DNA of 64,000 bases, from positions 186,001-250,000 of the forward strand of contig NC_018108.1 of NCBI RefSeq assembly GCF_000276685.1, read 5' to 3'. The notes beneath the pieces are model-generated. The model made no database searches. It was not told where the DNA came from and saw only the letters and a program-made list of their open reading frames with translations. The position numbers and the translations under genes were made by a program. This document shows positions 22,955 through 31,515 of this stretch, piece after piece. The first letter of the stretch is position 1. Every line of letters begins with the position of its first letter. The stretch comes from Taylorella equigenitalis ATCC 35865 (GTDB taxonomy: Bacteria; Pseudomonadota; Gammaproteobacteria; Burkholderiales; Burkholderiaceae_B).

Positions 22955-24202
22955 TTATTCTTTTGGTAATTCTACTGGGATGAAGTAGACAGTATTTGCA
23001 TCTATATTTTTAGTTGATGGCAATACTTTTTGAGATACTTTGCCTTCTTTATCTGAAGTGATACCGAAATCATCATCGTTGATTACAGCGAGAGTTTTCT
23101 CATCTTTAAGCCACATACCTTCAAACTTATCGTGTGGATAATTGATTTCATTAACAAGGTCAACTAAAAGTTTTTTGCTCACAGGTTTGATGCCTGCAGC
23201 TTCAAGATCTTCCCAGGAACTTTGTTCTAGAGTTTTGTCGTTAACCATTTTGCCATTTTTAGATTCATCGGTATCAGAAACATCAGTAGCACCTTCAATG
23301 TCAATTAGGTAGACGTGTTTTTGAACTACATCATCTTTGCCAACGAATTTACCATCACGCTCGTCAACTAAGAATTTAGTATTGCTGATAGCAACTATTT
23401 CAGAGTTAGAGTTGTTCTTCTGTTCTTGACGGTAAAGGTATTGTTTTGTTTTACCTGTTTCTAAATCAAATGCCAAAATACGAGTAACTGTGCGGTTTAA
23501 ATCATCTTTAGATGGGTTAAACATAGTTGATTGCATGATACCAACTAATGTTTTACCGTCTGGAGTAATTGTTAAACCCTCCATTCCACGGTTTGGTCTG
23601 CGAGTAGCGAAAACAGCAGGAATTTTACGACCTTCATTTTTAAACCCTAGTGGACTGATACGTTCTATTTGTTTGCCTTCTGCATCAAAGTGGGCAATAT
23701 GAGGACCGTATTCATCAGATACCCAAAACGTTCCATCTTCAAGAACAACTAAACCTTCAGTGTCAATGCCGTACTCATCTTCTCCAAGTTCTTTACCATC
23801 TGGGCTAATAGCTTTTTCGCCAGTAGCTCCGTATCCTTCTGGGTTTGGAAGACCTGTGATTTCTTTTCCATCTGGACGTTTTAGTTTTACAGATTTAAGC
23901 GTTTTGATAGATTTTCCGTCTTCAGAAATTTCAAAATGACCTAAAGTTGGAGAGTAGGTTGGAACTACAAATATTTTTTCACCTTTATTTGCTGAGTCTG
24001 CGTTAGGACCGCGGTCAGTTATTGCATAAAAGCGATTTGGATTTGTAGCATCTTTGTAAGCAGCAGAACCAAACCCGCCGTTACGCACTTCTACGTCACC
24101 TGTTTTACCAAGGTCGGTATATGGAAGGGCTACTTGTGCTTGAGCAAAAGCACCTAAAGTTGCTATGGAAAGCACGATTGCTTTAAGAGAAAACTTGGTC
24201 AT
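22955..24202 (-). CDS. Secreted phytase-like esterase (paralogue A)
   Basis: A 415-residue exported protein of the esterase-like/phytase-like family (the PF13449 type). A signal peptide is clear: MTKFSLK, hydrophobic AIVLSIATLGAFAQA, cleavage near residue 22. The mature chain has FYAITDRGPNADS near 55-67, GIDTEGLVVLEDGTFWVSDE near 145-164 and GMEGLTITPDGKTLVG near 207, which are family motifs of a probable beta-propeller. Substrate is not known. Its paralogue lies at 26885-28225. A GGAG ribosome site eight bases ahead supports the start. It is preceded by a 282-bp spacer. Confidence 0.82.
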   Translation of the reverse strand: MTKFSLKAIVLSIATLGAFAQAQVALPYTDLGKTGDVEVRNGGFGSAAYKDATNPNRFYAITDRGPNADSANKGEKIFVVPTYSPTLGHFEISEDGKSIKTLKSVKLKRPDGKEITGLPNPEGYGATGEKAISPDGKELGEDEYGIDTEGLVVLEDGTFWVSDEYGPHIAHFDAEGKQIERISPLGFKNEGRKIPAVFATRRPNRGMEGLTITPDGKTLVGIMQSTMFNPSKDDLNRTVTRILAFDLETGKTKQYLYRQEQKNNSNSEIVAISNTKFLVDERDGKFVGKDDVVQKHVYLIDIEGATDVSDTDESKNGKMVNDKTLEQSSWEDLEAAGIKPVSKKLLVDLVNEINYPHDKFEGMWLKDEKTLAVINDDDFGITSDKEGKVSQKVLPSTKNIDANTVYFIPVELPKE

Positions 24203-24403
24203 TATGACTCCAATTCATTAGATAAGAAAACCTTCGGATAATAATTTTTAATAATTACATGTTTGTGAAAAATGTTGTAAATTACTGAAACATCCGTTAA
24301 TTTTTTCTGAAACTTATTGAAATTAAAGATATTTCACCTTAGAATTACAGCATGTGTTGTTTAAACATAGATCTCCTTTGAAAGTAAGTTGTATGTAGTG
24401 GTC

Positions 24404-24438
24404 AAACCCTTGGTTCCAGTAGAGCCGAGGGTTTTTTT
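24404..24438 (+). terminator. Orphan Rho-independent terminator, possible 3' end of a small RNA
   Basis: AAACCCTTGGTT pairs with AGCCGAGGGTTT (one or two G-U pairs) and is followed by seven T. No plus-strand gene lies upstream between 24203 and 24404, so the hairpin may end a short non-coding transcript starting in the spacer, or serve as an attenuator ahead of the cusF-like gene. Confidence 0.65.
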
Positions 24439-24484
24439 ATTTGATTTTGACCATATAATTAATACATAACAAAGGAGGTGACTT

Positions 24485-24763
24485 ATGAAAAAAGCACTAT
24501 TAGGTATATTACTTGCAGCTGGTACTTCTGTAGCATTTGCTCAGGCTGTAGGTTCTAGTAAGGGTGAAGTTAGACGCATCGATACTGCTAAAAGCACGAT
24601 TGCTATTAAGCATGGTCCTATAAGCGATCTTGAGCTTCCAGCCATGACATTGGTTTATGATATCCCAGCAAATCTGCTTAATGGCATTAAAGCTGGAGAT
24701 ACTGTTAGTTTTACGGCTAAACACGAAAATAAAAAGTACATCATCACAGAGATTAAAAAGTAA
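24485..24763 (+). CDS. CusF-like periplasmic copper-binding-fold protein
   Basis: A 92-residue exported protein: signal peptide MKKALLGILLAAGTSVAFAQ, then a small five-stranded OB-like domain of the CusF_Ec type (GEVRRIDTAKSTIAIKHGPI near 27-46, LPAMTLVYDI near 51-60, IKAGDTVSFTA near 69). E. coli CusF binds Cu(I)/Ag(I) through His36, Met47, Met49 and a covering Trp44. Aligned by eye, this protein keeps the His (H43) and one Met (M54) but has Leu at the Trp and second Met positions (L51, L56). It has a strong AAAGGAGG ribosome site and stands alone, with no cusCBA beside it. Confidence 0.75.
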   Translation: MKKALLGILLAAGTSVAFAQAVGSSKGEVRRIDTAKSTIAIKHGPISDLELPAMTLVYDIPANLLNGIKAGDTVSFTAKHENKKYIITEIKK

Positions 24764-24818
24764 TCAGTGATTAGATTTTGTTGGAGTGCATCCATCCCCC
24801 ACATAGCATTGCCTCCCA

Positions 24819-24846
24819 CAAAAAAAGACCCTCATAATTGAGGGTC
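24819..24846 (-). terminator. Terminator of hslU
   Basis: Perfect ten-base-pair-class hairpin GACCCTCA / TGAGGGTC; on the minus strand it is followed by seven T. It lies eight bases past the hslU stop. Confidence 0.85.
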
Positions 24847-24853
24847 GATTTGT

Positions 24854-26188
24854 TTATAGGACGTACTGCGATAGATCTTGATCCTTAACTATGTCTTGAA
24901 GTTTATCGTTAACGTAGTCTTTATCAATTGTTAGGGTTGAGCCAGAATTAGAATCCGCATCAAAAGAAATCTGCTCAAGCAATTTTTCCATCACGGTATA
25001 AAGCCTACGTGCCCCGATATTTTCCATGTTTTCGTTGACCTCGTACGCAAGTTCAGCAATTCTGCGAATACCGTCTTCGGTAAAATCCAATTTCACAGAC
25101 TCAGTGTCTAACAAAGCCGTGTACTGCTTAATCAATGATGAGTCGGTCTCTTTTAAAATTCGCACAAAATCATCTGTACTCAATGCATCCAACTCTACAC
25201 GTATCGGTAGACGGCCTTGTAGTTCAGGGATAAGATCTGAAGGCTTGCTTAGATGAAAAGCTCCCGAAGTAATAAATAAAATATGATCAGTTTTGACCAT
25301 ACCATATTTAGTTTTTACGGTAGTCCCTTCTATTAGTGGCAATAAATCCCTCTGCACCCCTTGACGTGATACGTCGGCTGAAGATTTTTCAGAACTAGAT
25401 GTGATTTTATCTATCTCATCTAAGAACACGATACCGTTTTGTTCAACGTTAATAATCGCACGTTCTCTAATGTCATCTTCATTTAAATGCTTTTCCGATT
25501 CCTCATCTGTAAGGACTTTCAAAGCCTTTTTGATGGTCATCTTTTTCTTGTTTTTTCGCTCTTTTGATATGCTTGAAAATAACCCCTTAAGATTATCACG
25601 CATATCATCTACCGCATCTATTCCTAAAATCTCCATCTGAACTGCAGGAGGTTTAACGTCAACTTCGATCTCCATATCATCCAGTTTTCCTTCGCGAAGT
25701 TTTTTTCTAAATACTTGACGTGCAGTATTTTCTTCGCGTACAGGGTTGCCTTCGGAGTCATGAGTTGGCGTAACGAGAATATCAAGTATTCTGTCCTCTG
25801 CTGCATCTTGGGCAATAGAATTTACGCGCTTCATATCGCTTTCACGAAGTTGCTTAACTGAAATATCAGTTAAATCACGTATGATGGTTTCTACATCGCG
25901 ACCAACATAACCAACTTCGGTAAATTTTGTAGCTTCCACTTTAATAAATGGTGCCTTTGCTAGTTTAGCTAAACGACGTGCAATCTCTGTTTTACCCACA
26001 CCAGTTGGCCCAATCATCATAATATTTTTAGGATGGATTTCGGTGCGTAATGGCTCTGCAACTTGCTGACGACGCCATCTGTTTCGTAAAGCGACTGCTA
26101 CTGATTTTTTAGCTTTTGTTTGTCCGATAATATACTTATCTAACTCGGACACAATCTCCTTCGGAGTCATAACACTAATTTGGTCCAT
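24854..26188 (-). CDS. hslU: HslU, ATPase of the HslUV protease
   Basis: AAA+ unfoldase that feeds substrates to the HslV peptidase. [17 protein letters not shown] opens the protein, Walker [16 protein letters not shown] lies near residues 55-69, the intermediate domain from about 110 to 240, Walker [11 protein letters not shown] near 252 and the C-terminal LSQYVL tail, whose last residues dock into HslV. Length 444 is normal. It shares one base with the end of hslV (TAATG), so the pair is translationally coupled and controlled from the hslV promoter. Confidence 0.97.
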   Translation of the reverse strand: MDQISVMTPKEIVSELDKYIIGQTKAKKSVAVALRNRWRRQQVAEPLRTEIHPKNIMMIGPTGVGKTEIARRLAKLAKAPFIKVEATKFTEVGYVGRDVETIIRDLTDISVKQLRESDMKRVNSIAQDAAEDRILDILVTPTHDSEGNPVREENTARQVFRKKLREGKLDDMEIEVDVKPPAVQMEILGIDAVDDMRDNLKGLFSSISKERKNKKKMTIKKALKVLTDEESEKHLNEDDIRERAIINVEQNGIVFLDEIDKITSSSEKSSADVSRQGVQRDLLPLIEGTTVKTKYGMVKTDHILFITSGAFHLSKPSDLIPELQGRLPIRVELDALSTDDFVRILKETDSSLIKQYTALLDTESVKLDFTEDGIRRIAELAYEVNENMENIGARRLYTVMEKLLEQISFDADSNSGSTLTIDKDYVNDKLQDIVKDQDLSQYVL

Positions 26189-26754
26189 TAAGATTCCTTT
26201 TTATTTTTAGATTCATCTATATCCAATTTTTGGATAACATGATTTTGATTTGTGTATATACATAGGTCTCCAGCAATTTCTAGAGATTTTTTAACGATCT
26301 CCTCTGGAGTTAAGTCAGTATTTTGTAGAAGGGCTTGAGCTGCGGATTGTGCATATGAGCCACCAGAACCGATAGCCGCTACACCTAATTCAGGTTCGAG
26401 TACATCTCCATTACCTGTAAGGACTAGAGTATGGTCTTTATCTGCGACGATAAGCATAGCCTCAAGCCTGCGTAAAACTCGATCGGTTCTCCAGTCTTTT
26501 GTGAGCTCTACTGCGGCTCTTAAAAGATGACCTTGATGTTTTTCTAATTTAGCTTCAAAACGCTCCTGCAATGTAAATGCATCTGCAGTAGCTCCTGCGA
26601 ACCCTGATAAAACTTTATCGTGATAAAGTTTTCGAATTTTTCTAGCGGACCCTTTGATCACAACATTTCCTAGTGTGACCTGCCCATCTCCTCCGATGGC
26701 AACTTCATCTCCTTTACGGACACAAAGTATAGTTGTTGCGTGGAATTGTTCCAT
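26188..26754 (-). CDS. hslV: HslV, peptidase of the HslUV protease
   Basis: Threonine peptidase forming a double hexamer in the cytoplasm. The propeptide MEQFHA precedes the mature TTILCVRKG, whose first Thr is the nucleophile; [10 protein letters not shown] near residue 22 and [20 protein letters not shown] near 39-58 are conserved. The 188 residues include an acidic/basic C-terminal extension (DESKNKKES). An AGGA ribosome site lies eight bases ahead of the ATG, and a heat-shock-type promoter is visible upstream at 26784-26811. Confidence 0.96.
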   Translation of the reverse strand: MEQFHATTILCVRKGDEVAIGGDGQVTLGNVVIKGSARKIRKLYHDKVLSGFAGATADAFTLQERFEAKLEKHQGHLLRAAVELTKDWRTDRVLRRLEAMLIVADKDHTLVLTGNGDVLEPELGVAAIGSGGSYAQSAAQALLQNTDLTPEEIVKKSLEIAGDLCIYTNQNHVIQKLDIDESKNKKES

Positions 26755-26783
26755 GGATCTTCCTTATAAGTATTAGTCTTCTA

Positions 26784-26811
26784 ATTTGGGGGCAATTATC
26801 TTAAATTCAAC
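26784..26811 (-). promoter_or_regulatory. Candidate sigma-32 (heat-shock) promoter of hslVU
   Basis: On the minus strand GTTGAAT (complement of 26805-26811), a 12-base spacer and CCCCCAAAT (complement of 26784-26792) resemble the sigma-32 consensus CTTGAAA - 11 to 16 bases - CCCCATNT. The predicted transcript start is about 22 bases ahead of hslV. hslVU is a known heat-shock operon in relatives. Confidence 0.5.
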
Positions 26812-26884
26812 CTAAAGTTTAACGTACGTGAAACACTGGCTTGTTACATTTACTTTGCCTTTTTTACATTCTTGAGGAAAATCT

Positions 26885-28225
26885 ATGAAAAAAATAGCAC
26901 TATTATTGAGTCTTGCTTTTGCTTCTGGAGCATATGCAGCTGAACAATATCCTGCAACATTGGCTGGGCATGCGGTATTGCCAGCAGCTACATTTATCGA
27001 TCCACCAGCAGATGCACCTGATTACTTCAAAATCAGTGCTCGTTATAAAAACGATAAATATAACCGCGTTGACGAAGCTGAAAGCATGGACGGTTTTAAC
27101 GGTCCACGCAAAACTGGCATTAAAAAACCTTTTAACGGCCAACCTGTACAAGGTCATTCTGGCATCAAGATTATGAAGGACGGTACATTTTGGTTAATTT
27201 CAGATAACGGCTTTGGCAATAAACTTAATTCCCCAGATGCTATGCTTTTCTTAAATCAATACAAAGTTGATTTTGAATCTGGAAAATTTGAACCCCTAAA
27301 AACAGTATTTTTCAAAGATCCAAATAAAGTAATTCCATTCCACATTACTCAAGAAGCTACTAAAGAGCGTTATTTATCAGGTATGGACCTTGATCCTGAA
27401 AGTTTCCAACCTATAGGTGAGCATTTTTGGGTGGGTGAGGAATTTGGACCTTACCTTTTAGAACTTGGTGCAGACGGAACTGTACTGTCTATTTTTGAAA
27501 CTGAAGTTGACGGTAAAAAAATCATTTCCCCAGATCATTACAGCATTAATCTACCAGGTAAACCTGATGGCAAGATGCCTATGTACCAATCTAGTCGCTC
27601 AAAAGGGTTTGAAGGTATGGCTGCGTCTCCAGACCAAAGCAAACTTTACCCACTTCTAGAAGGTGCATTGTACGATCACGACAAAAAAGAATACGAAAAC
27701 ACTGACGGTAAAAATTATCTACGAATTCTTGAGTTTGATACACAAGCTAAAAAATGGACTGGTAAATCTTGGAAATATCATCTAGAAGATAATGGCAATG
27801 CAATCGGCGATTTCAATATGATTGACGATACATACGGTATGATTATCGAGCGCGATAACTCCGAAGGTTCTGCTGATAAGCTTTGCCCACAAGGTCAAAA
27901 AGGTGATAACTGCTTTGAGACTAGTGCTAAATTTAAACGTATCTATAAAGTTAAATTAGATCCAAACAGCGATGTGGCAGAAAAAATTGGCTTTATCGAC
28001 TTAATGGCTATCGAAGATCCTAATAAAGTTGCACGTAAACCTCTAGTTGACGGTAAATTCACATTCCCATTCTTTACTATCGAGGACGTGGATGTATTAG
28101 ATCAAGATCATATCATAGTCGGTAACGATAACAATCTTCCAGGTTCAGCTTCTCGTGACCCTAATAAAGCTGACGATAACGAACTTATTAAACTTAAAGT
28201 TACTGAGTTCCTTCAAGCTAAATAG
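26885..28225 (+). CDS. Secreted phytase-like esterase (paralogue B)
   Basis: A 446-residue exported relative of the protein at 22955-24202. The signal peptide is MKKIALLLSLAFASGAYA, cleaved near residue 18. The chain then contains VQGHSGIKIMKDGTFWLISD near 87-106, EHFWVGEEFGPYLLEL near 178 and SKGFEGMAASPDQSKLYPL near 239, the same propeller motifs as paralogue A. FTIEDVDVLDQDHIIVGNDN near 398 resembles the family's end. It is divergent from hslVU across 130 bp and ended by a hairpin at 28267. Enzymatic substrate is unknown; esterase or phosphatase activity is inferred from the family name only. Confidence 0.82.
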   Translation: MKKIALLLSLAFASGAYAAEQYPATLAGHAVLPAATFIDPPADAPDYFKISARYKNDKYNRVDEAESMDGFNGPRKTGIKKPFNGQPVQGHSGIKIMKDGTFWLISDNGFGNKLNSPDAMLFLNQYKVDFESGKFEPLKTVFFKDPNKVIPFHITQEATKERYLSGMDLDPESFQPIGEHFWVGEEFGPYLLELGADGTVLSIFETEVDGKKIISPDHYSINLPGKPDGKMPMYQSSRSKGFEGMAASPDQSKLYPLLEGALYDHDKKEYENTDGKNYLRILEFDTQAKKWTGKSWKYHLEDNGNAIGDFNMIDDTYGMIIERDNSEGSADKLCPQGQKGDNCFETSAKFKRIYKVKLDPNSDVAEKIGFIDLMAIEDPNKVARKPLVDGKFTFPFFTIEDVDVLDQDHIIVGNDNNLPGSASRDPNKADDNELIKLKVTEFLQAK

Positions 28226-28266
28226 TATGTTTTGAGTGGTAGATTCAGCCACTCTCAACATATAGT

Positions 28267-28291
28267 CAGCCCCGCAATTGCGGGGCTTTTC
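28267..28291 (+). terminator. Terminator between the phytase-like gene and dksA
   Basis: AGCCCCGCAATTGCGGGGCT hairpin followed by TTTTCTG. It ends the plus-strand esterase gene and probably also slows the convergent dksA transcript. Confidence 0.85.
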
Positions 28292-28293
28292 TG

Positions 28294-28764
28294 TTAATCG
28301 TTATAAAGTTTTTGACGTTTTTCTCTTCGCTCTTGGGCTTCAAGAGAAAGTGTGGCCGTAGGTCTAGCTAACAGTCGCGGAATACCAATCGGCTCTCCTG
28401 TCTCCTCGCACCATCCATACTCTTTAGACTCAATCAATTGTAGGGAATTTTGCACTTTCTTAAGAAGCTTACGCTCACGATCTCGTGTACGAAGCTCTAA
28501 AGTGTGCTCTTCCTCTATGGTAGCTCGGTCCGCAGGATCGGGAACGAATTGGGTTTCTCTAAGGTTTTCTGTAGTTACACCAGCATTATTAAGAATATCA
28601 CTCTCAAGTTTTTTGAGGCGGTCCTTAAAAAATGCTAGTTGCAGGTCATTCATATACTCATCTTCTGACATCTGCTTAATCTGCTCTTCGGTAAGAATAA
28701 CTTCTGAGCCAGAGTTAGATTTAGATTTATTAGTGGTTTTAGGGCTTTTAACGGCTTTTGCCAT
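28294..28764 (-). CDS. dksA: RNA polymerase-binding transcription factor DksA
   Basis: Binds the secondary channel of RNA polymerase and works with ppGpp in the stringent response. The central coiled coil covers residues about 45-110 with FKDRLKKLESDI and the tip PDPADRATIEEEHTLELRTR; the D.ADRA tip is the functional signature. The zinc-finger region reads GWCEETGEPIGIPRLLARPT with only the first of the four cysteines of the E. coli protein, as in other alpha/betaproteobacterial DksA proteins. The start MAKAVKSPKTT at 28764 is chosen over a frame extension ten codons longer. The lysine-rich N-terminus is poorly conserved. Confidence 0.92.
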   Translation of the reverse strand: MAKAVKSPKTTNKSKSNSGSEVILTEEQIKQMSEDEYMNDLQLAFFKDRLKKLESDILNNAGVTTENLRETQFVPDPADRATIEEEHTLELRTRDRERKLLKKVQNSLQLIESKEYGWCEETGEPIGIPRLLARPTATLSLEAQERREKRQKLYND

Positions 28765-29149
28765 GATAGGTAACTCCATGCCCCGAGAGGACAATCAATC
28801 TGTTACTTAAAAAAATTAATGGACTAGTATAAACGATTTTCTAATTCATCATTTATTAGATAGTCAAACTTCAAAATTCTAACAGAAATTAAGAAATTCT
28901 CCACTTTTCGTTACATCTCTTACAACTTTTTGGTGGCAATATTTTTGTAGATTTATGTTTAGAAGCATCTATGCACATAACGTATTGATTTATAGGATAA
29001 AAGTGCAATTTTTAGCGTGATTAATTTAGTCGTTTGCTAACTGGCTTTATTTGACTCTAGTAGCCCCCTAAATTCCTACATTTCCCAATTATTACAGTGA
29101 AACATCTTTTTGAAGTGTTGAAGAGAAATGCCATGAATTAGGAAGATAA
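28765..29149 (+). other. AT-rich intergenic region between dksA and the Fis-type regulator
   Basis: About 385 bp separating divergent genes. I see no open frame with coding character, no hairpin with a T-tract and no tRNA. Both promoters must lie here. An AGGAAGATAA ribosome site ends it, just ahead of the ATG at 29150. It contains one TGGCAAT word at 28932. Confidence 0.6.
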
Positions 29150-30172
29150 ATGAGAGAAACGTTAGATTGTGCAGTGTTGTATACAGACCACTTTAAAGCC
29201 CAGGCAGCTAGTTTGGTTAACTTAACCGATAAAACAAAGCGAGTTCAATTTAAGGAATTTAATCTGGGTGATTTAACTAACTCTAATCTTCCTTCTTATG
29301 TGGTTAATGATTATGAACTTCCCCATCCAAATACTTTAAGAGAATTAGGACCCTTACTTCATAGATATGATGTGGTGATATTGCCTGTTAACCAAAAAGT
29401 GTTGATATGGCTTAGAGTTATGTTGAGCAACTGTCCAGACTTTCCAACGCCAGTCATGATTTTATGTGATGATGTGCATCCTACAGCATTGCCAGATTTA
29501 GCTAAGCTTGGAGTTGTTGATTTTATAAGCTTTGAAGACTCTACTCCCATTATTATGGCTCGCATTAAAAGTGCTATAGAGAGGTATTCTTATTTTAGGC
29601 AAAGGGAGATAATTTCTATTAATAGATTAATGGCCGAAGTAGATGATCAAAATCGTGAGCCTAAATATACATCGGCAAGTATACGTGAAGGTTTGGCGGC
29701 TAGGAAGAATGCACTTAAGGAACTCGAGTATACAGAAAGTGTAGGAAGTTACACGTTATATAACTTTTCAGACTCTAGTTCATCCCTAAATTATGAAAAA
29801 TCTCTAATTGGTCAACCATCAAGTATAGAGACTAGAAAAATCTCCTTTGTCCCTCCATTTAGTCATCTAGAATTAGATGATGCAGATGTAAAGCCACCTC
29901 TTAGAAAATCCCCTAAAAGAAAAATTATTACAGCAAATATAACAACGGTAGAATCCACCCCATCAGAACAAGAGTCTATAAAGGATGATGACTCATTTAA
30001 GGATGCAAAAGATAAAATTGTAAGTGCATTTGAGAAGGAGTTTATTATAAATGCACTGATTCAATCCAAAGGCAACATAGCTCAAGCAGCAAAGCGAAGT
30101 GGTAAGAATAGACGATCATTTTGGGAATTAATGAGAAAGCACGAAATCTCAGCTAAGCAATTTAGACATTAG
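29150..30172 (+). CDS. Fis-type HTH regulator with degenerate receiver-like N-terminus
   Basis: A 340-residue protein. Residues about 1-150 have the alternating strand/helix pattern of a response-regulator receiver (RYDVVILPVNQKVLIWLRVM, then PVMILCDDVHP and VDFISFEDSTPIIMARIKSA). Proline stands where the phosphorylatable aspartate would be. A long polar, serine-rich linker covers about 180-290. The last 45 residues are a Fis/NtrC-type helix-turn-helix (FIINALIQSKGNIAQAAKRS, then GKNRRSFWELMRKH). There is no AAA+ sigma-54 activation domain between them. It lies 44 bp before hemE on the same strand. Targets are unknown. Confidence 0.65.
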   Translation: MRETLDCAVLYTDHFKAQAASLVNLTDKTKRVQFKEFNLGDLTNSNLPSYVVNDYELPHPNTLRELGPLLHRYDVVILPVNQKVLIWLRVMLSNCPDFPTPVMILCDDVHPTALPDLAKLGVVDFISFEDSTPIIMARIKSAIERYSYFRQREIISINRLMAEVDDQNREPKYTSASIREGLAARKNALKELEYTESVGSYTLYNFSDSSSSLNYEKSLIGQPSSIETRKISFVPPFSHLELDDADVKPPLRKSPKRKIITANITTVESTPSEQESIKDDDSFKDAKDKIVSAFEKEFIINALIQSKGNIAQAAKRSGKNRRSFWELMRKHEISAKQFRH

Positions 30173-30216
30173 TCTGTATAATTTGCTATTAAGTCTAGTC
30201 TACCCTTAATAAAAAA

Positions 30217-31287
30217 ATGAACGATACTTTTTTAAGAGCACTTTTGCGACAAAAATGTGAGTACACACCTATATGGCTTATGCGTCAGGCTGGACGTTAT
30301 CTTCCCGAGTATAGAGCTACTCGAGAAAAAGCTGGATCTTTTCTTGGGCTTGCAAAAAGTCCTGAGTTTGCGTGTGAAGTTACATTGCAACCAATCGACA
30401 GGTTTAATCTTGATGCAGCTATATTGTTTTCAGATATCTTGATGGTTCCTGATGCTATGGGATTAGGATTGGATTTTGTTGCAGGTGAGGGACCTAAGTT
30501 CGCTAATCCTATTAGAGATGAAGAGGATGTTAAAAATCTGAAAGTGCCAGATATGAACGAGCTTAGATATGTTTTCGATGCAGTTAAGCTTATTAGAGGG
30601 CAGTTACAGGATAGAGTGCCACTTATAGGATTTGCAGGTTCCCCTTGGACTATTGCCTGTTATATGATTGAAGGTTGCGGTTCAAAAGAGTATCGTCAAA
30701 TTAAATCCATGATGTATTCTAGACCAGAGCTTTTACACTCTGTTCTTGAAATTTGTGCTCAATCTACTGCTCAGTATTTAATAGAGCAAGTTAAAGCAGG
30801 GGCACAGGCTATCATGATTTTTGATAGTTGGGGTGGGGTTCTAGCTCATGGCTACTACCAAGAATTCTCACTCAAATATATGAGATCAGTGCTTGATACG
30901 TTACGTGGGTTTCTAAATTCAAACGAGCACAAAGGCGTGACTGTTCCTGTAATAGCATTTACAAAGGGTGGAGGTCTTTGGCTGGAAGATATGGTAGATG
31001 CAGGATTTGATGCACTGGGGTTAGATTGGACTGTTGGTCTAAGTGATGCCCGTCGTAGAGTCCAGGACAGAGTTGCCCTTCAGGGTAATTTAGATCCCAT
31101 GGCTTTATTTTCCGACGAAAAATCTGTAAGAGCACAAGCTAGAAATGTAATAGATGATTTTGGACCTGTTGCTTCTGGGGGACATGTGTTTAATTTAGGG
31201 CACGGAATCTCCCAATTTACAAACCCCGATATAGTGGAGGCTCTTGTGGATGAGGTCCATAATTACAGCAAATCAAAGCATTTGTAA
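30217..31287 (+). CDS. hemE: Uroporphyrinogen decarboxylase
   Basis: Removes four acetate carboxyl groups from uroporphyrinogen III in haem synthesis. The N-terminal signature [16 protein letters not shown] lies near residues 18-33, the second signature region [16 protein letters not shown] near 138, FDSWGGVLA near 205 and [10 protein letters not shown] near 288. Length 356 is typical. The upstream gap from the Fis-type regulator is short, so read-through is possible. The 228-bp downstream spacer carries DnaA-box sequences. Confidence 0.97.
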   Translation: MNDTFLRALLRQKCEYTPIWLMRQAGRYLPEYRATREKAGSFLGLAKSPEFACEVTLQPIDRFNLDAAILFSDILMVPDAMGLGLDFVAGEGPKFANPIRDEEDVKNLKVPDMNELRYVFDAVKLIRGQLQDRVPLIGFAGSPWTIACYMIEGCGSKEYRQIKSMMYSRPELLHSVLEICAQSTAQYLIEQVKAGAQAIMIFDSWGGVLAHGYYQEFSLKYMRSVLDTLRGFLNSNEHKGVTVPVIAFTKGGGLWLEDMVDAGFDALGLDWTVGLSDARRRVQDRVALQGNLDPMALFSDEKSVRAQARNVIDDFGPVASGGHVFNLGHGISQFTNPDIVEALVDEVHNYSKSKHL

Positions 31288-31515
31288 TAAAGTTATCCAC
31301 AGGTAAAATTTTGCTTAAGTTAGCACAACTACTTTAAGTGATTAATTATATAGGCTTTGTAACCCATTGATTTTATAGATTAATTTATTTGTCAAGAAAA
31401 AAATTTTGTAGATTTCGAGATTATTGTAAAACTTTTGTAATAATCATGACTAAGTTATGCCCAAAGTTATCCACAGCATTTGTATCAAACTGAAATACTA
31501 TAGGAAAGCCTAGAT
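31288..31515 (+). promoter_or_regulatory. hemE-priA spacer with DnaA boxes
   Basis: Two exact copies of the consensus DnaA box TTATCCACA, at 31293-31301 and 31467-31475, in the same orientation, and one single-mismatch copy TTATGCCCA at 31455-31463. Between them lies an AT-rich stretch (about 31340-31450) with several A/T runs. The spacer also has to contain the priA promoter. The arrangement suggests DnaA binding, either as replication-linked regulation of priA, as a DnaA-titrating site, or as part of an origin. Confidence 0.6.

Noticed and set aside
28294-28764. DksA with only one of four zinc-finger cysteines
   Set aside because: Looks striking against E. coli, but as far as I know the CEETGEPIG form without zinc cysteines is normal for alpha- and betaproteobacterial DksA.
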